Assembly: GCA_964371035.1 (NCBI GenBank)
Contig: CAYJLG010000012.1
Span: 5,300 to 69,299, forward strand
DNA length: 64,000 nucleotides
Reading direction: 5' to 3'
Source of the DNA: UBA1535 sp964371035
GTDB lineage: Bacteria; Bacillota; Clostridia; Tissierellales; Sedimentibacteraceae
Position numbers and translations under genes: made by a program
Shown: positions 47,156 through 55,021 of the stretch, piece by piece
How the letters are laid out: each line of letters starts with the position of its first letter
Numbering within the stretch: the stretch's first letter is position 1
Notes under the pieces: generated by a model
Told to the model about the DNA's origin: nothing
The model's input: only the letters and a program-made list of their open reading frames with translations
Databases searched by the model: none

Positions 47156-48291
47156 TATATCAACTCCACTATAGCGGCTGCGCCCATTCCTCCGCCTATA
47201 CACATTGTGATAAGCGCATATTTTCCGTTATTTTCTTTTAAATAATCAATAGCTTTACACATTAGCACGCATCCTGTAGCACCCATTGGATGTCCAAGGG
47301 CTATAGCTCCACCCCAAGGATTAACTTTTTCTATTGGCAAGTTTAATTCTTTTATACAAGGTATTGCTTGTGCGGCGAACGCTTCGTTAATTTCTATTAC
47401 ATCCATTTGGTCGATAGTCAAATTAGCTTTTTCAAGCACCTTAGGCACTGCATATATTGGACCTTCACCCATATACTTAGGATCACATCCAGTAGATACA
47501 AAACTTACAATCTTTGCTATAGGTTTTATATTTAGTTCTTGTGCTTTTTTCTCATTCATCAAAACAGCAAATGCAGCTCCATCACTTACTTGTGAACTTG
47601 TAGCAGCAGTAACTGTTCCATCTTCTTGGAAACAAGGCTTAAGCGATGCCAACTTCTCTAAAGTAGTGTTTGCACGAATCCCTTCATCTAAAGTCACTAT
47701 TTTGCCATTGCTTTCTATAGGAACTATGCTTCGATTTAGAAGTCCGCTCTCTTGAGCTTTTGCAGCTTTTAGGTGACTGTTAAGCGCAAATTCGTCCATT
47801 TCTTCTCTCGTAACACCCCATTTTTGAGCTACATTTTCAGCAGTAGTACCCATTGCCATATATGCACCTGATTCATTTTCAATCAACCACTCGTTGTCAT
47901 CATCGACGCCTCTTGTAAGAGTCATGCTCATTTGCTCAACTCCACCAGCAACTATCACATCGGCATTATTTGCCATTATCGCATTAGATGCTGTAGCTAT
48001 AGCTTGAATCCCAGAAGAACAGAATCTATTAATAGTCTGTGCACTTACAGAATATGGTAATCCTGCTCTTAATGCCACTAATCTCGCCATGTTTTTACTG
48101 CATTTATTTTCATGTCTAGCTGACCCTAATATAATATCATCTATATCTTCTTTTTTTAGTTCAGGTACTTGCTCCAAAACTTTATTTAAAGTTTCCGCAG
48201 TCCAATCTATCGGATGAACTCCTGTAAATGCTCCATTTTTAGCTTTTCCAATAGCAGATCGACCATATGCAACTATTACTGAATTATTCAT
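47155..48291 (-). CDS. Thiolase family protein (acetyl-CoA C-acyltransferase), copy 1
   Basis: A 378 aa thiolase with the nucleophilic Cys in NRFCSSG (near 88), the His in GGAIALGHPMG and the second Cys in CIGGGMG. It can split acetoacetyl-CoA (or a homologue) to acyl-CoA and acetyl-CoA. It overlaps the preceding dehydrogenase gene by 8 nt and the following ptb by one base, so translation is coupled. A second thiolase at 57.3 kb is clearly divergent in sequence and on the opposite strand. Confidence 0.93.
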   Translation of the reverse strand: MNNSVIVAYGRSAIGKAKNGAFTGVHPIDWTAETLNKVLEQVPELKKEDIDDIILGSARHENKCSKNMARLVALRAGLPYSVSAQTINRFCSSGIQAIATASNAIMANNADVIVAGGVEQMSMTLTRGVDDDNEWLIENESGAYMAMGTTAENVAQKWGVTREEMDEFALNSHLKAAKAQESGLLNRSIVPIESNGKIVTLDEGIRANTTLEKLASLKPCFQEDGTVTAATSSQVSDGAAFAVLMNEKKAQELNIKPIAKIVSFVSTGCDPKYMGEGPIYAVPKVLEKANLTIDQMDVIEINEAFAAQAIPCIKELNLPIEKVNPWGGAIALGHPMGATGCVLMCKAIDYLKENNGKYALITMCIGGGMGAAAIVELI

Positions 48292-49282
48292 TACAATCCT
48301 CTTTCTCTAACTTTACATCATTGTGAAGCTTTAATATTTCAATTAACATTTTGTTTCTGTATTTCTCTAATGTTTCATTATCATTACCTATTTCAGGTGT
48401 TCTGTTTAACAATGTCTCATCTATTCCTGCTTGAGCTACTTCTGGCCAATCATCTGGATATTTAATCCAATTACCTAAGTCATCCAAATAGCTTGATCTA
48501 TCTGATCCTTTAGCAACAACTTTTTCGAACATTCCTTTAACTCCACCTGCGCCTCCGCCTAATTGCATCGTTAAATTATGTCCCATTACTGCCCATCTCA
48601 TACCTGGTCCAAATGTAAGTGCCGTCTCGCAGTCTTCAATAGTACAAACTCCTCTCTTAATAAGTTCTACTATTTCTCTACCTATAACAACTTGCATTCT
48701 ATTAGCTATAAATCCTTTAGTCTCTTTTTTTAACACTACAGGCTTTTTGTCTATATCAATACAAAATTGTCTTATATGCTCTATTGCATCTTCACTATTT
48801 TCAGGTCCAACTAACTCTATTAAAGGAATCAAATGTGGTGGATTGTAAGGGTGCATGCAAATACATCTTTCAGGATATTTGCTGAATTCTGCCAATTTGC
48901 TTATAAGTAAACTTGAAGTAGAAGTCGCAACTATAACTTTTTCATCACAGTATTCATCAATTTGTTGATAAGCAGTTTCTTTGATATCATATTTTTCAGT
49001 TATAGATTCTATAACTAATTGCACATCTATTAATGCTTCTTTTAATTCAAAAGTATAAGATATACGATTTAAAGCCTCTTCTACCTCTGTAACTTCTAAT
49101 AATCCCCCTTCAACCATCTCCTTGAAATTTTCTTTGACTTTTTCTTCTGCGGCTTTAAGTTGTCTTTCACCTCTAGCATAAACAGCTACTTCAATACCTT
49201 TGTAGCTAAGACAAGTCGCCCATCCGCTTCCCATTAAGCCTGCACCGAAAAGTGCTACTTTTTTAATTTGTGGATATTTCAT
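48284..49282 (-). CDS. 3-hydroxyacyl-CoA dehydrogenase family protein (lambda-crystallin/carnitine-dehydrogenase-like)
   Basis: A 332 aa NAD-dependent dehydrogenase. It has the dinucleotide-binding GAGLMG at the N-terminus, catalytic Ser in STSSLL, His in MHPYNPPHLIPLIELV and Asn in IANRM. The PYNPP variant and the GPGMRWAVMG region are like carnitine 3-dehydrogenase and L-gulonate dehydrogenase, which oxidise free 3-hydroxy acids rather than CoA esters. That would deliver a 3-keto acid to BKACE. The start is the ATG at 49282, preceded by AGAGGTAG; the longer frame to 49327 overlaps butyrate kinase. Confidence 0.87.
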   Translation of the reverse strand: MKYPQIKKVALFGAGLMGSGWATCLSYKGIEVAVYARGERQLKAAEEKVKENFKEMVEGGLLEVTEVEEALNRISYTFELKEALIDVQLVIESITEKYDIKETAYQQIDEYCDEKVIVATSTSSLLISKLAEFSKYPERCICMHPYNPPHLIPLIELVGPENSEDAIEHIRQFCIDIDKKPVVLKKETKGFIANRMQVVIGREIVELIKRGVCTIEDCETALTFGPGMRWAVMGHNLTMQLGGGAGGVKGMFEKVVAKGSDRSSYLDDLGNWIKYPDDWPEVAQAGIDETLLNRTPEIGNDNETLEKYRNKMLIEILKLHNDVKLEKEDCNE

Positions 49283-49301
49283 AGTATCTACCTCTGTTTT
49301 T

Positions 49302-50441
49302 TTAATACAGCGTGCTAATTTCCCCACGGCCGTATTTTGATTTTACATCATCTAAATTTTTACAATCTCTTGGTAACCAACGATATTCATAAATAGTTTC
49401 TTCACCACTTAATACTCTCATTCCGCCTTGAGCAAGTGCCTGCATTTCTCTTTCACCTGGTATTATCTCAACAGGTGCCAAGAAACCTACTCTTTCTACT
49501 ATCCAGTCCGTAAATCTCTTAGAATATGCTAAACCGCCTGTTAAAACAATTCTGTCAATCTTTCCACATCTTACGACAGACATCTCTCCAATAGCTTTTG
49601 ACACTTGATATGACATATACCAAAATAATTCTTCAGCTTCTTTGTCTCCATCTGTTATTTTTTGATCTACTACTCTTGTATCTTGCGTTCCTAAGTATGC
49701 GGATAGTCCACCTTCGCCACGCATTTTTCTTAACACTTCTTGTTTAGTAAATTCTCCCGAAAAACACATTTCTATAAGAGCTGTAGAAGGTATCCTTCCT
49801 GCTCTTTGAGCAGACATAGGACCTGCATCGTCTTCAACAGTGTCTGCCATTATTCCACCTGAATGGAAAGAAAGAGTAATTCCTCCACCTAAATGTGCAA
49901 CTAATATATTACATTCTTCATATGATTTGCCTAATTTTTTAGCCATTTCACGAGCTACAGCTCTTGAGTTTAAGCAGTGATCCGATGCCCATCTTTTTAC
50001 GGTCGGTATCCCCGTAAGGTGTAAAGTAGGCTCTACGTCTGTTGCAGAAGGAGCATCGTAAAATATTACAGGCATTTTGTATTCTTTTGAATATTCATAT
50101 CCGATAAACGCAGCCATACTTGAAGCATGTTGTGTTCTCGGAGCATTTTCAAGGATCGTAAGTACATGTTCATCTATCGCATAAGCTCCTGAATGAACTC
50201 CGTTCATCGAACCTCCTCTGCATACAATCATATCTATTTCATTCATATTTATTGAATTTTTCTCTATGAATGCATCCATGTCCCTTTTTCTCAAAGGTAA
50301 CTGATCTATCATTAGCGGGCATGAACGCACCTCCTGTGCGTCCACTGTAAGTTCTTCTCTTAATATCTCTTTATCATCTTCAAAAATAGCTACTTTTGTA
50401 GAAGTACTGCCCGGATTTATCGTCAAAATTCTTTTACTCAT
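49302..50441 (-). CDS. buk: Butyrate kinase
   Basis: A 379 aa ASKHA-fold kinase that makes ATP and butyrate (or a related acid) from the acyl phosphate. It has NPGSTSTKVAIF at the N-terminus, HLGGGI in the middle and LTGGLAYS near the end. It is somewhat longer than typical butyrate kinases (about 355 aa), the extra residues being at the C-terminus (KSKYGRGEIS). It lies 5 nt after the M24 gene and 19 nt before the dehydrogenase gene, so it is part of the operon. Acetate or branched-acid kinase activity is possible. Confidence 0.93.
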   Translation of the reverse strand: MSKRILTINPGSTSTKVAIFEDDKEILREELTVDAQEVRSCPLMIDQLPLRKRDMDAFIEKNSINMNEIDMIVCRGGSMNGVHSGAYAIDEHVLTILENAPRTQHASSMAAFIGYEYSKEYKMPVIFYDAPSATDVEPTLHLTGIPTVKRWASDHCLNSRAVAREMAKKLGKSYEECNILVAHLGGGITLSFHSGGIMADTVEDDAGPMSAQRAGRIPSTALIEMCFSGEFTKQEVLRKMRGEGGLSAYLGTQDTRVVDQKITDGDKEAEELFWYMSYQVSKAIGEMSVVRCGKIDRIVLTGGLAYSKRFTDWIVERVGFLAPVEIIPGEREMQALAQGGMRVLSGEETIYEYRWLPRDCKNLDDVKSKYGRGEISTLY

Positions 50442-50446
50442 CTATA

Positions 50447-51679
50447 TTATCTCCAACACTCAATAATTCCATCTACTGGGAATGTAGTTATTACTTCATA
50501 TCCGTCTTTTGTTATTACAACATCTTCTTCAAGTCTTATGCCAAATCCTGAACCTTTAGGTCCATAATATGTTTCTATAGCTAAGACCATACCTTCTTGT
50601 AAAACTTCATTTGTTCCACAGTTCCAGTTCCAGAACATTTCAGGTCCTTCTTGAAGACCTATTCCAAGACCATGTCCAAGGTAGAAGCCTCTACAATGTT
50701 GCCAGCTTTCATAACCGAATTCTGTAGAATCTTTTGGCCAAGGTGCTATTACCTCTGAAGTTGTAACACCTGGTTTTAACAATTTGATAGCATCATACAT
50801 TTCGTCTCTGCATCTTTTGTATGCATCTTTTTGTTGTTGACTAGCCTTTCCACAAGAAAAAGTTCTGTAATAGCAAGTTTTATATCCTTGAAATGAAGCT
50901 CCGTTGATATCTACACATATTAGCTCTCCTGGGCCTACTGCTCTGTCGGTAAAGTCAATAAACAACGGATTAGTTCTTGGTCCTGATGCACAAACAAACT
51001 CCATACACTCATCAGCACCCATTTCATACAATTTTTTCATACCGATACCTACAAGATCATTTTCTCTGATACCAGGTCTTATTGCGTCAGCAATATCGGC
51101 AAATGCTGCATCTGCCATTTTGCACGCATATCTTAAGCAAGCAATTTCATCTTGATTTTTGATAGCTCTTGCATCAAACATGCATTTAGTCGCATTACAA
51201 TAGTTGTTTAATCCCATTTCTCTTAAAAGTTCTGTAAATATTAGTTCACCTACACAACCATCAAGTCCGATCATGATATCATTTGACATTTTATTTTCTT
51301 CCATTATCTGTTTAATTGCTACAGGATATTTAGGAAGCTCTTTAGTACTCTTAGCAAATTTTATAGAACCTAGGGCAGATTGCACCTTGTTTTTCATCCA
51401 AGGCATGCTTCTTTGTAATGCAAACGGGTCAAAAGAAGCCAATACAAAAGCCCAAGGATCTCCTTCGACAGGTACTATAACGCACTGAGCAGACGCAGGT
51501 CTGTTTGGCACAGTTACATAAGCTCCTGTTATATAACGAATTGAATACGGATCCCATGTAATTAAAAGATCTATTCCATCTTTCTTCATTTGGTCTTGAG
51601 TTCTCTTTAGTCTATATTTTCTCATACGATCATAGTCTATTCCTATGTTTCTGTCTGTAGCTGTAATTCCATAAGGCAT
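50447..51679 (-). CDS. M24 family (creatinase/aminopeptidase-fold) hydrolase with altered metal site
   Basis: A 410 aa pita-bread-fold protein: a creatinase-type N-terminal domain (about 1-165) and an M24 catalytic domain (about 175-400). Of the usual five metal ligands, D257 (CVDING), the His of GHGLGIG and the two Glu (AIETYYG and RLEEDV) are present, but the second Asp position is C269, and N259 stands where DddP-type members have Asp. The family includes peptidases, creatinase, ectoine hydrolase and DMSP lyase DddP, so a non-peptide substrate is likely here. AAAGGAAG precedes the ATG. It is the first gene before buk. Confidence 0.82.
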   Translation of the reverse strand: MPYGITATDRNIGIDYDRMRKYRLKRTQDQMKKDGIDLLITWDPYSIRYITGAYVTVPNRPASAQCVIVPVEGDPWAFVLASFDPFALQRSMPWMKNKVQSALGSIKFAKSTKELPKYPVAIKQIMEENKMSNDIMIGLDGCVGELIFTELLREMGLNNYCNATKCMFDARAIKNQDEIACLRYACKMADAAFADIADAIRPGIRENDLVGIGMKKLYEMGADECMEFVCASGPRTNPLFIDFTDRAVGPGELICVDINGASFQGYKTCYYRTFSCGKASQQQKDAYKRCRDEMYDAIKLLKPGVTTSEVIAPWPKDSTEFGYESWQHCRGFYLGHGLGIGLQEGPEMFWNWNCGTNEVLQEGMVLAIETYYGPKGSGFGIRLEEDVVITKDGYEVITTFPVDGIIECWR

Positions 51680-51760
51680 TTTTTTACACTTCCTTTTCTT
51701 TTTATTTTTGTTTCAATTTATAACTGACTTATATCAATTTTGCATCTGAAAATATTTTAG

Positions 51761-51783
51761 TGGAGCGACGAAAGTGCCGCTCC
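51761..51783. other. GC-rich hairpin between the crotonase-fold and M24 genes
   Basis: A 6-bp stem, GGAGCG/CGCTCC, with a 10-nt loop lies in the 155 bp spacer. It resembles the hairpin at 44595-44617. On the minus strand it is followed by CACTAAAATATTTT, so partial termination between the two gene groups is possible. Confidence 0.45.
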
Positions 51784-51834
51784 CTATATTTAATTGATTT
51801 AACACATGCATATTATTTGTGAATATGCTAATTT

Positions 51835-52695
51835 TTATTCTTCACCTTCATACTTGATGTAATCAAAGTCGTGTGCAGTTCCTGACATGTTGAATGAATA
51901 CATTTCTGATAATACGTGGATTCTGTAATCTCTTTCGATTAATGTTTTCCAAGGTCTAACACAGATATAGTGAGTTAATCTACGGCAAGTACGATCTTTT
52001 GTCATGATATGTGTACGAGCAAATTCCCAAGCACGCTCAACGATTTTGCCTTTTTCTACTACTTCGTTAACAACACCAGCAGCTAAACACTCTTGAGCGT
52101 CCATGCCTTTACAAGTTAACATCATGTAGTTTCCTCTTTTGATTCCAAGAATTTCTTGTAAACAAAGACCCATTCCATCTCCTGGTACGTGTCCACCGTT
52201 CATTCCATAGTGGTCATCTTGTAATATAAAATCTGGTGTACAGAAACAAATATCACTCATCATACACATTTCCCAGTGAATTCCTCTTCCGTTGATAGCT
52301 GCGATAGTTGGTATTTCTAAGTCGTTTACAAAGTTTTCAACGATTTTTAATGTATCATAAATTTGAACATCAAAACGCTGATCATTATCTGGTGATTGCT
52401 CAACTTCAGCAAAAGAAGCTGTATCAGTTTCATGAATCCAGTATGGGTTTGTAGAAGTTAATATTAAACACTCAACCCACTTAGCATGACCTATATCAGT
52501 CCAAACTTCAGATAACGCATGGTGGAATTGATAACTCCATTGTACTGGACCACCTTTTGTATGCATTTTCATTTCTAAAATTCCATCTGCAAATGTAAAT
52601 TTGAAGAAATCTTCATATTTTTTTTGCATATCCTCTAAAGTCATCATATTTATCCAATTGTATTTTGCCTTTGGCGTAGTGTTTCCGTGATTCAT
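51835..52695 (-). CDS. Crotonase-fold protein resembling 6-oxocamphor hydrolase (cyclic beta-diketone hydrolase)
   Basis: A 286 aa crotonase-superfamily protein, probably not an ordinary enoyl-CoA hydratase. The active-site neighbourhood resembles 6-oxocamphor hydrolase: INGRGIHWEMCMMSDI with H140, then DDHYGMNGGHVPGDG with H162, H169 and D173, then a conserved AGVVNEV. In that enzyme, equivalent His and Asp residues drive hydrolytic retro-Claisen C-C cleavage of a cyclic beta-diketone. The two glutamates of enoyl-CoA hydratases are not apparent. Within the island it is my candidate ring-opening hydrolase. A decarboxylase or CoA-dependent hydratase remains possible. GAGAGGAG precedes the ATG. 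Confidence 0.75.
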   Translation of the reverse strand: MNHGNTTPKAKYNWINMMTLEDMQKKYEDFFKFTFADGILEMKMHTKGGPVQWSYQFHHALSEVWTDIGHAKWVECLILTSTNPYWIHETDTASFAEVEQSPDNDQRFDVQIYDTLKIVENFVNDLEIPTIAAINGRGIHWEMCMMSDICFCTPDFILQDDHYGMNGGHVPGDGMGLCLQEILGIKRGNYMMLTCKGMDAQECLAAGVVNEVVEKGKIVERAWEFARTHIMTKDRTCRRLTHYICVRPWKTLIERDYRIHVLSEMYSFNMSGTAHDFDYIKYEGEE

Positions 52696-52747
52696 TGTAA
52701 AATTCTCCTCTCAATTTTAAAAAATATTTTTAATTTAATTTTATTAA

Positions 52748-52781
52748 AATTTGTAATTTTGTAGTTACAATATTACAAATT
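52748..52781. promoter_or_regulatory. Nested inverted repeat upstream of the crotonase-fold gene
   Basis: A perfect 10-bp inverted repeat, AATTTGTAAT/ATTACAAATT, encloses a second TTGTA/TACAA pair, 53-86 bp upstream of the gene. The repeated TTGTA and TTACAA units look like a protein-binding site, though a terminator for the upstream SDR gene is possible because the minus-strand flank is A/T-rich. Confidence 0.45.
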
Positions 52782-52830
52782 GAAATCTAAGTTATAATGC
52801 AATTTATTAATTTTCACTATTTTTTATCTA

Positions 52831-53616
52831 CTATTGAAGTGTCATCAATCCACCATCAGGGTAGATAAATTGTCCTGTTACAAATCCTGCAGCTTCAGAT
52901 GCAAAGAAAAGTGCAACTCCTGCACAATCAGCAGGTGTACCTATTCTTCCCATAGGAACTCTTGCAGCTGTTCCATCTCTTAATTCAGGATTTTTTTCAA
53001 ATATAGGCTTCATCATTTCAGTCTCTGTCATTATAGGACCTATGCAGTTTACAGTTATGCCATGTTTTCCCCAACCTGCAGCTAAGTTTATGCTATATGC
53101 ATCTACAGCACCTTTTGTTGAACCGTAGCAAACAGATATATCAGAAGGCTTAGTTCTGACAGAACCTATTGAGCTTACATTAATTATACGTCCATATTTT
53201 TTAGCTACCATTTGTTGACCAAAATACTTACAAGTAAGCATTACACTTTTGACATTAGCATTATACATTTCATCCCACTCTGCTATAGGATGCTCAAGTG
53301 CAGAAAACTTTTTGTTTACACCTTGTGAATTAACAAGTATGTCTACAGAACCTAATTGCTCTTTTACCTTTTCTGCTAATTCCTTAACTGCTACATCATC
53401 AGTACAATCAGCCGCCATACAAAGTGGCTTCACAGAGATTTCTTTTTCTATTTGCTCTGCCCAAGCTTCTAATTTAGCAGCACTTCTTCCAACAATACAA
53501 ACTTTTGCTCCTACCGCACAAAACGCTTTAGCGATTTCTCCGCCTATTCCGCCAGCACCACCGACAACAACAGCAACTTTGTTCTCAAGGTTAAAAATAT
53601 TTTTGTAAATATTCAT
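52831..53616 (-). CDS. Short-chain dehydrogenase/reductase (copy 2)
   Basis: A 261 aa classical SDR with cofactor loop GGAGGIG (near residue 18), NSQG (near 97), catalytic Ser in NVSSIGS and YGSTK as the YxxxK pair. VGRSAAK after the second strand favours NADP(H). It is similar in layout to SDR copy 1 (identical NSQGVNKK versus NSQGLNKK and a near-identical C-terminal YPDGG). Two related reductases suggest either two reduction steps or an oxidation and a reduction in one route. It lies between the sigma-54-driven dehydrogenase gene and the crotonase-fold gene. Confidence 0.87.
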   Translation of the reverse strand: MNIYKNIFNLENKVAVVVGGAGGIGGEIAKAFCAVGAKVCIVGRSAAKLEAWAEQIEKEISVKPLCMAADCTDDVAVKELAEKVKEQLGSVDILVNSQGVNKKFSALEHPIAEWDEMYNANVKSVMLTCKYFGQQMVAKKYGRIINVSSIGSVRTKPSDISVCYGSTKGAVDAYSINLAAGWGKHGITVNCIGPIMTETEMMKPIFEKNPELRDGTAARVPMGRIGTPADCAGVALFFASEAAGFVTGQFIYPDGGLMTLQ

Positions 53617-53628
53617 CTTTTTTCCTTT

Positions 53629-53651
53629 TATATCTTTTATCTAAAGATATA
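53629..53651 (-). other. Hairpin just upstream of SDR copy 2
   Basis: A 9-bp perfect stem, TATATCTTT/AAAGATATA, with a 5-nt loop ends just before the AAAGGA of the SDR gene on the transcript. It could influence translation or mark a processing site. Confidence 0.4.
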
Positions 53652-53739
53652 TCCTTTCTTAATTCTTCTAATGGAAATCCATTTTGTTTTAACAATACAT
53701 ATTAATCAAGCTTTTTTACTCATTAAACAAGTAACTTTT

Positions 53740-54687
53740 TTAAACTGGATCAGTTCCTATTTCTTCCAAAAATTTAAATACTTTTTCCAATTTTTCATCT
53801 CTTGTTCCTAGTATTTCCGAAAGTTCTCTATCCGAGTAGTCAAAGAAACCTTTACCACTCTTAACCCCCAAGTCCCCTTGCGCAACCTTATCAAACAACG
53901 CAGCTGGTCTGTTATCTATCGGTGCCTCAACAAAATCAGGATTTTCAAGATTCATAGCACTTAAATCAAGTCCTGTAAAATCATATCTTTGTGCAAATCC
54001 CAGAATCATAGCTCTCGGAATCAAGCTATTCTTTACTGCTAGATCCATATCTTCAACAGACATAATATCATTATCTAACATGTAGAACATTTCTCTTCCT
54101 ATAATTCTTTGGAATCTGTTTATACAAAACCCTGTTACAAATTTATTTAAAACAGAAGGAACTTTTCCTAAGCTTTTTAATAATTCAAGTGTAACATTTA
54201 AAGCATCTTCTCTTAAATCTGGGTTTTTAACCACTTCTACAAGAGGTATCAAATCTGGAGGAGAGAACCAATGTGCTATCAAAGTTCTCGCTAATCTGTT
54301 TTCAGGCATTAATTCAAATATGTTTAAATATGAAGTATTACTCGCTATTATCACTTCTTCCTTACACAACTCATCGATTTTTTTATAAAATTCTCTTTTG
54401 ATATCTTTTTTCTCAATTATACATTCAACTATATAGTCAACGTCTTTTAAAGCAGTTTCTATATTGTCTGTAGTAGCAATCTTGTTTTTTACTTCATTTT
54501 TTTTCTCTACATCTTCAATCTTTCGATCTAAGTTAGCCGCTACAAGAGTCATAGCTCTTTCCAGCTGTTCTTTAGAAATATCATATAATACAACTTCATA
54601 TCCTGCTGTAGCGTAAAGATGTGCAAAAGAAGCACCCATTGTACCCGCTCCGCAGATAGCAATTTTTTTAACATCTTGCAATTTCAT
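53740..54687 (-). CDS. 3-hydroxyacyl-CoA dehydrogenase family protein, sigma-54-driven
   Basis: A 315 aa NAD-dependent dehydrogenase with GAGTMG (about residues 13-18), Ser in SNTSYLN, His in AHWFSPPDLIPLVEV and Asn in CINRF; the C-terminal domain ends with KSGKGFFDYS. It is clearly distinct from the one at 48.3-49.3 kb: here the motif is HWFSPP rather than HPYNPP. Oxidation of a 3-hydroxy acid or 3-hydroxyacyl-CoA is expected. The start is placed at the ATG at 54687, the usual distance before the glycine motif; a frame from 54720 has no ribosome binding site. It is the first gene downstream of a -24/-12 promoter. Confidence 0.85.
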   Translation of the reverse strand: MKLQDVKKIAICGAGTMGASFAHLYATAGYEVVLYDISKEQLERAMTLVAANLDRKIEDVEKKNEVKNKIATTDNIETALKDVDYIVECIIEKKDIKREFYKKIDELCKEEVIIASNTSYLNIFELMPENRLARTLIAHWFSPPDLIPLVEVVKNPDLREDALNVTLELLKSLGKVPSVLNKFVTGFCINRFQRIIGREMFYMLDNDIMSVEDMDLAVKNSLIPRAMILGFAQRYDFTGLDLSAMNLENPDFVEAPIDNRPAALFDKVAQGDLGVKSGKGFFDYSDRELSEILGTRDEKLEKVFKFLEEIGTDPV

Positions 54688-54790
54688 ATTATATTTTCCA
54701 TACCTTTCGTTTTTTATCATTTTTAAACTATAATATCTCTCGGCCTAAAAAATTCATGCGGCCAATATTTTTACTGTTCACCTACTATAG

Positions 54791-54808
54791 TAGCAATTCT
54801 TATGCCAA
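54791..54808 (-). promoter_or_regulatory. Sigma-54 (-24/-12) promoter
   Basis: On the minus strand the sequence TTGGCATAAGAATTGCTA matches the sigma-54 consensus (TGGCA, then TTGCT with the GG and GC doublets at the standard spacing). It is about 104 bp upstream of the dehydrogenase gene and faces away from the gene for a sigma-54 activator. I inspected the other intergenic gaps of the island and found no second good match. Confidence 0.82.
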
Positions 54809-54917
54809 CTTTTCCTTCTTTCGAAAAAAAAATAAATTCTGTTTTTAGGGAATAAAATTAAGTTTTTTTTGCAAATAATTATTAAACAAGTGTTTGTATT
54901 TTCAAGTTCAATTATTA

Positions 54918-54967
54918 AGTATTTTTTAATACTCAATATTGACTTTGAAGTATTTTTTTGGTATTAT
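54918..54967 (+). promoter_or_regulatory. Promoter of the sigma-54 activator gene with overlapping candidate activator sites
   Basis: TTGACT (54939-54944) and TATTAT (54962-54967) are 17 nt apart, a good vegetative promoter. A 6-bp inverted repeat, AGTATT/AATACT (54918-54933), lies just upstream, and AAGTATTTTTT occurs again inside the spacer. These lie about 110-150 bp upstream of the -24/-12 promoter on the other strand, where activator binding sites are expected, so one region may serve both activation and autoregulation. Confidence 0.65.
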
Positions 54968-55021
54968 ATCTATATTAATCGTGTATTAAAAACAATTATT
55001 TAAGGAGATAACTATATTCAC

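Noticed and set aside
44636..49282. L-carnitine degradation as the main function
   Set aside because: The carnitine-dehydrogenase-like enzyme plus BKACE would fit, but no betainyl-CoA thioesterase or betaine genes are present, and the diketone hydrolase, M24, sulfatase and SDR genes would be unexplained. It remains an alternative.
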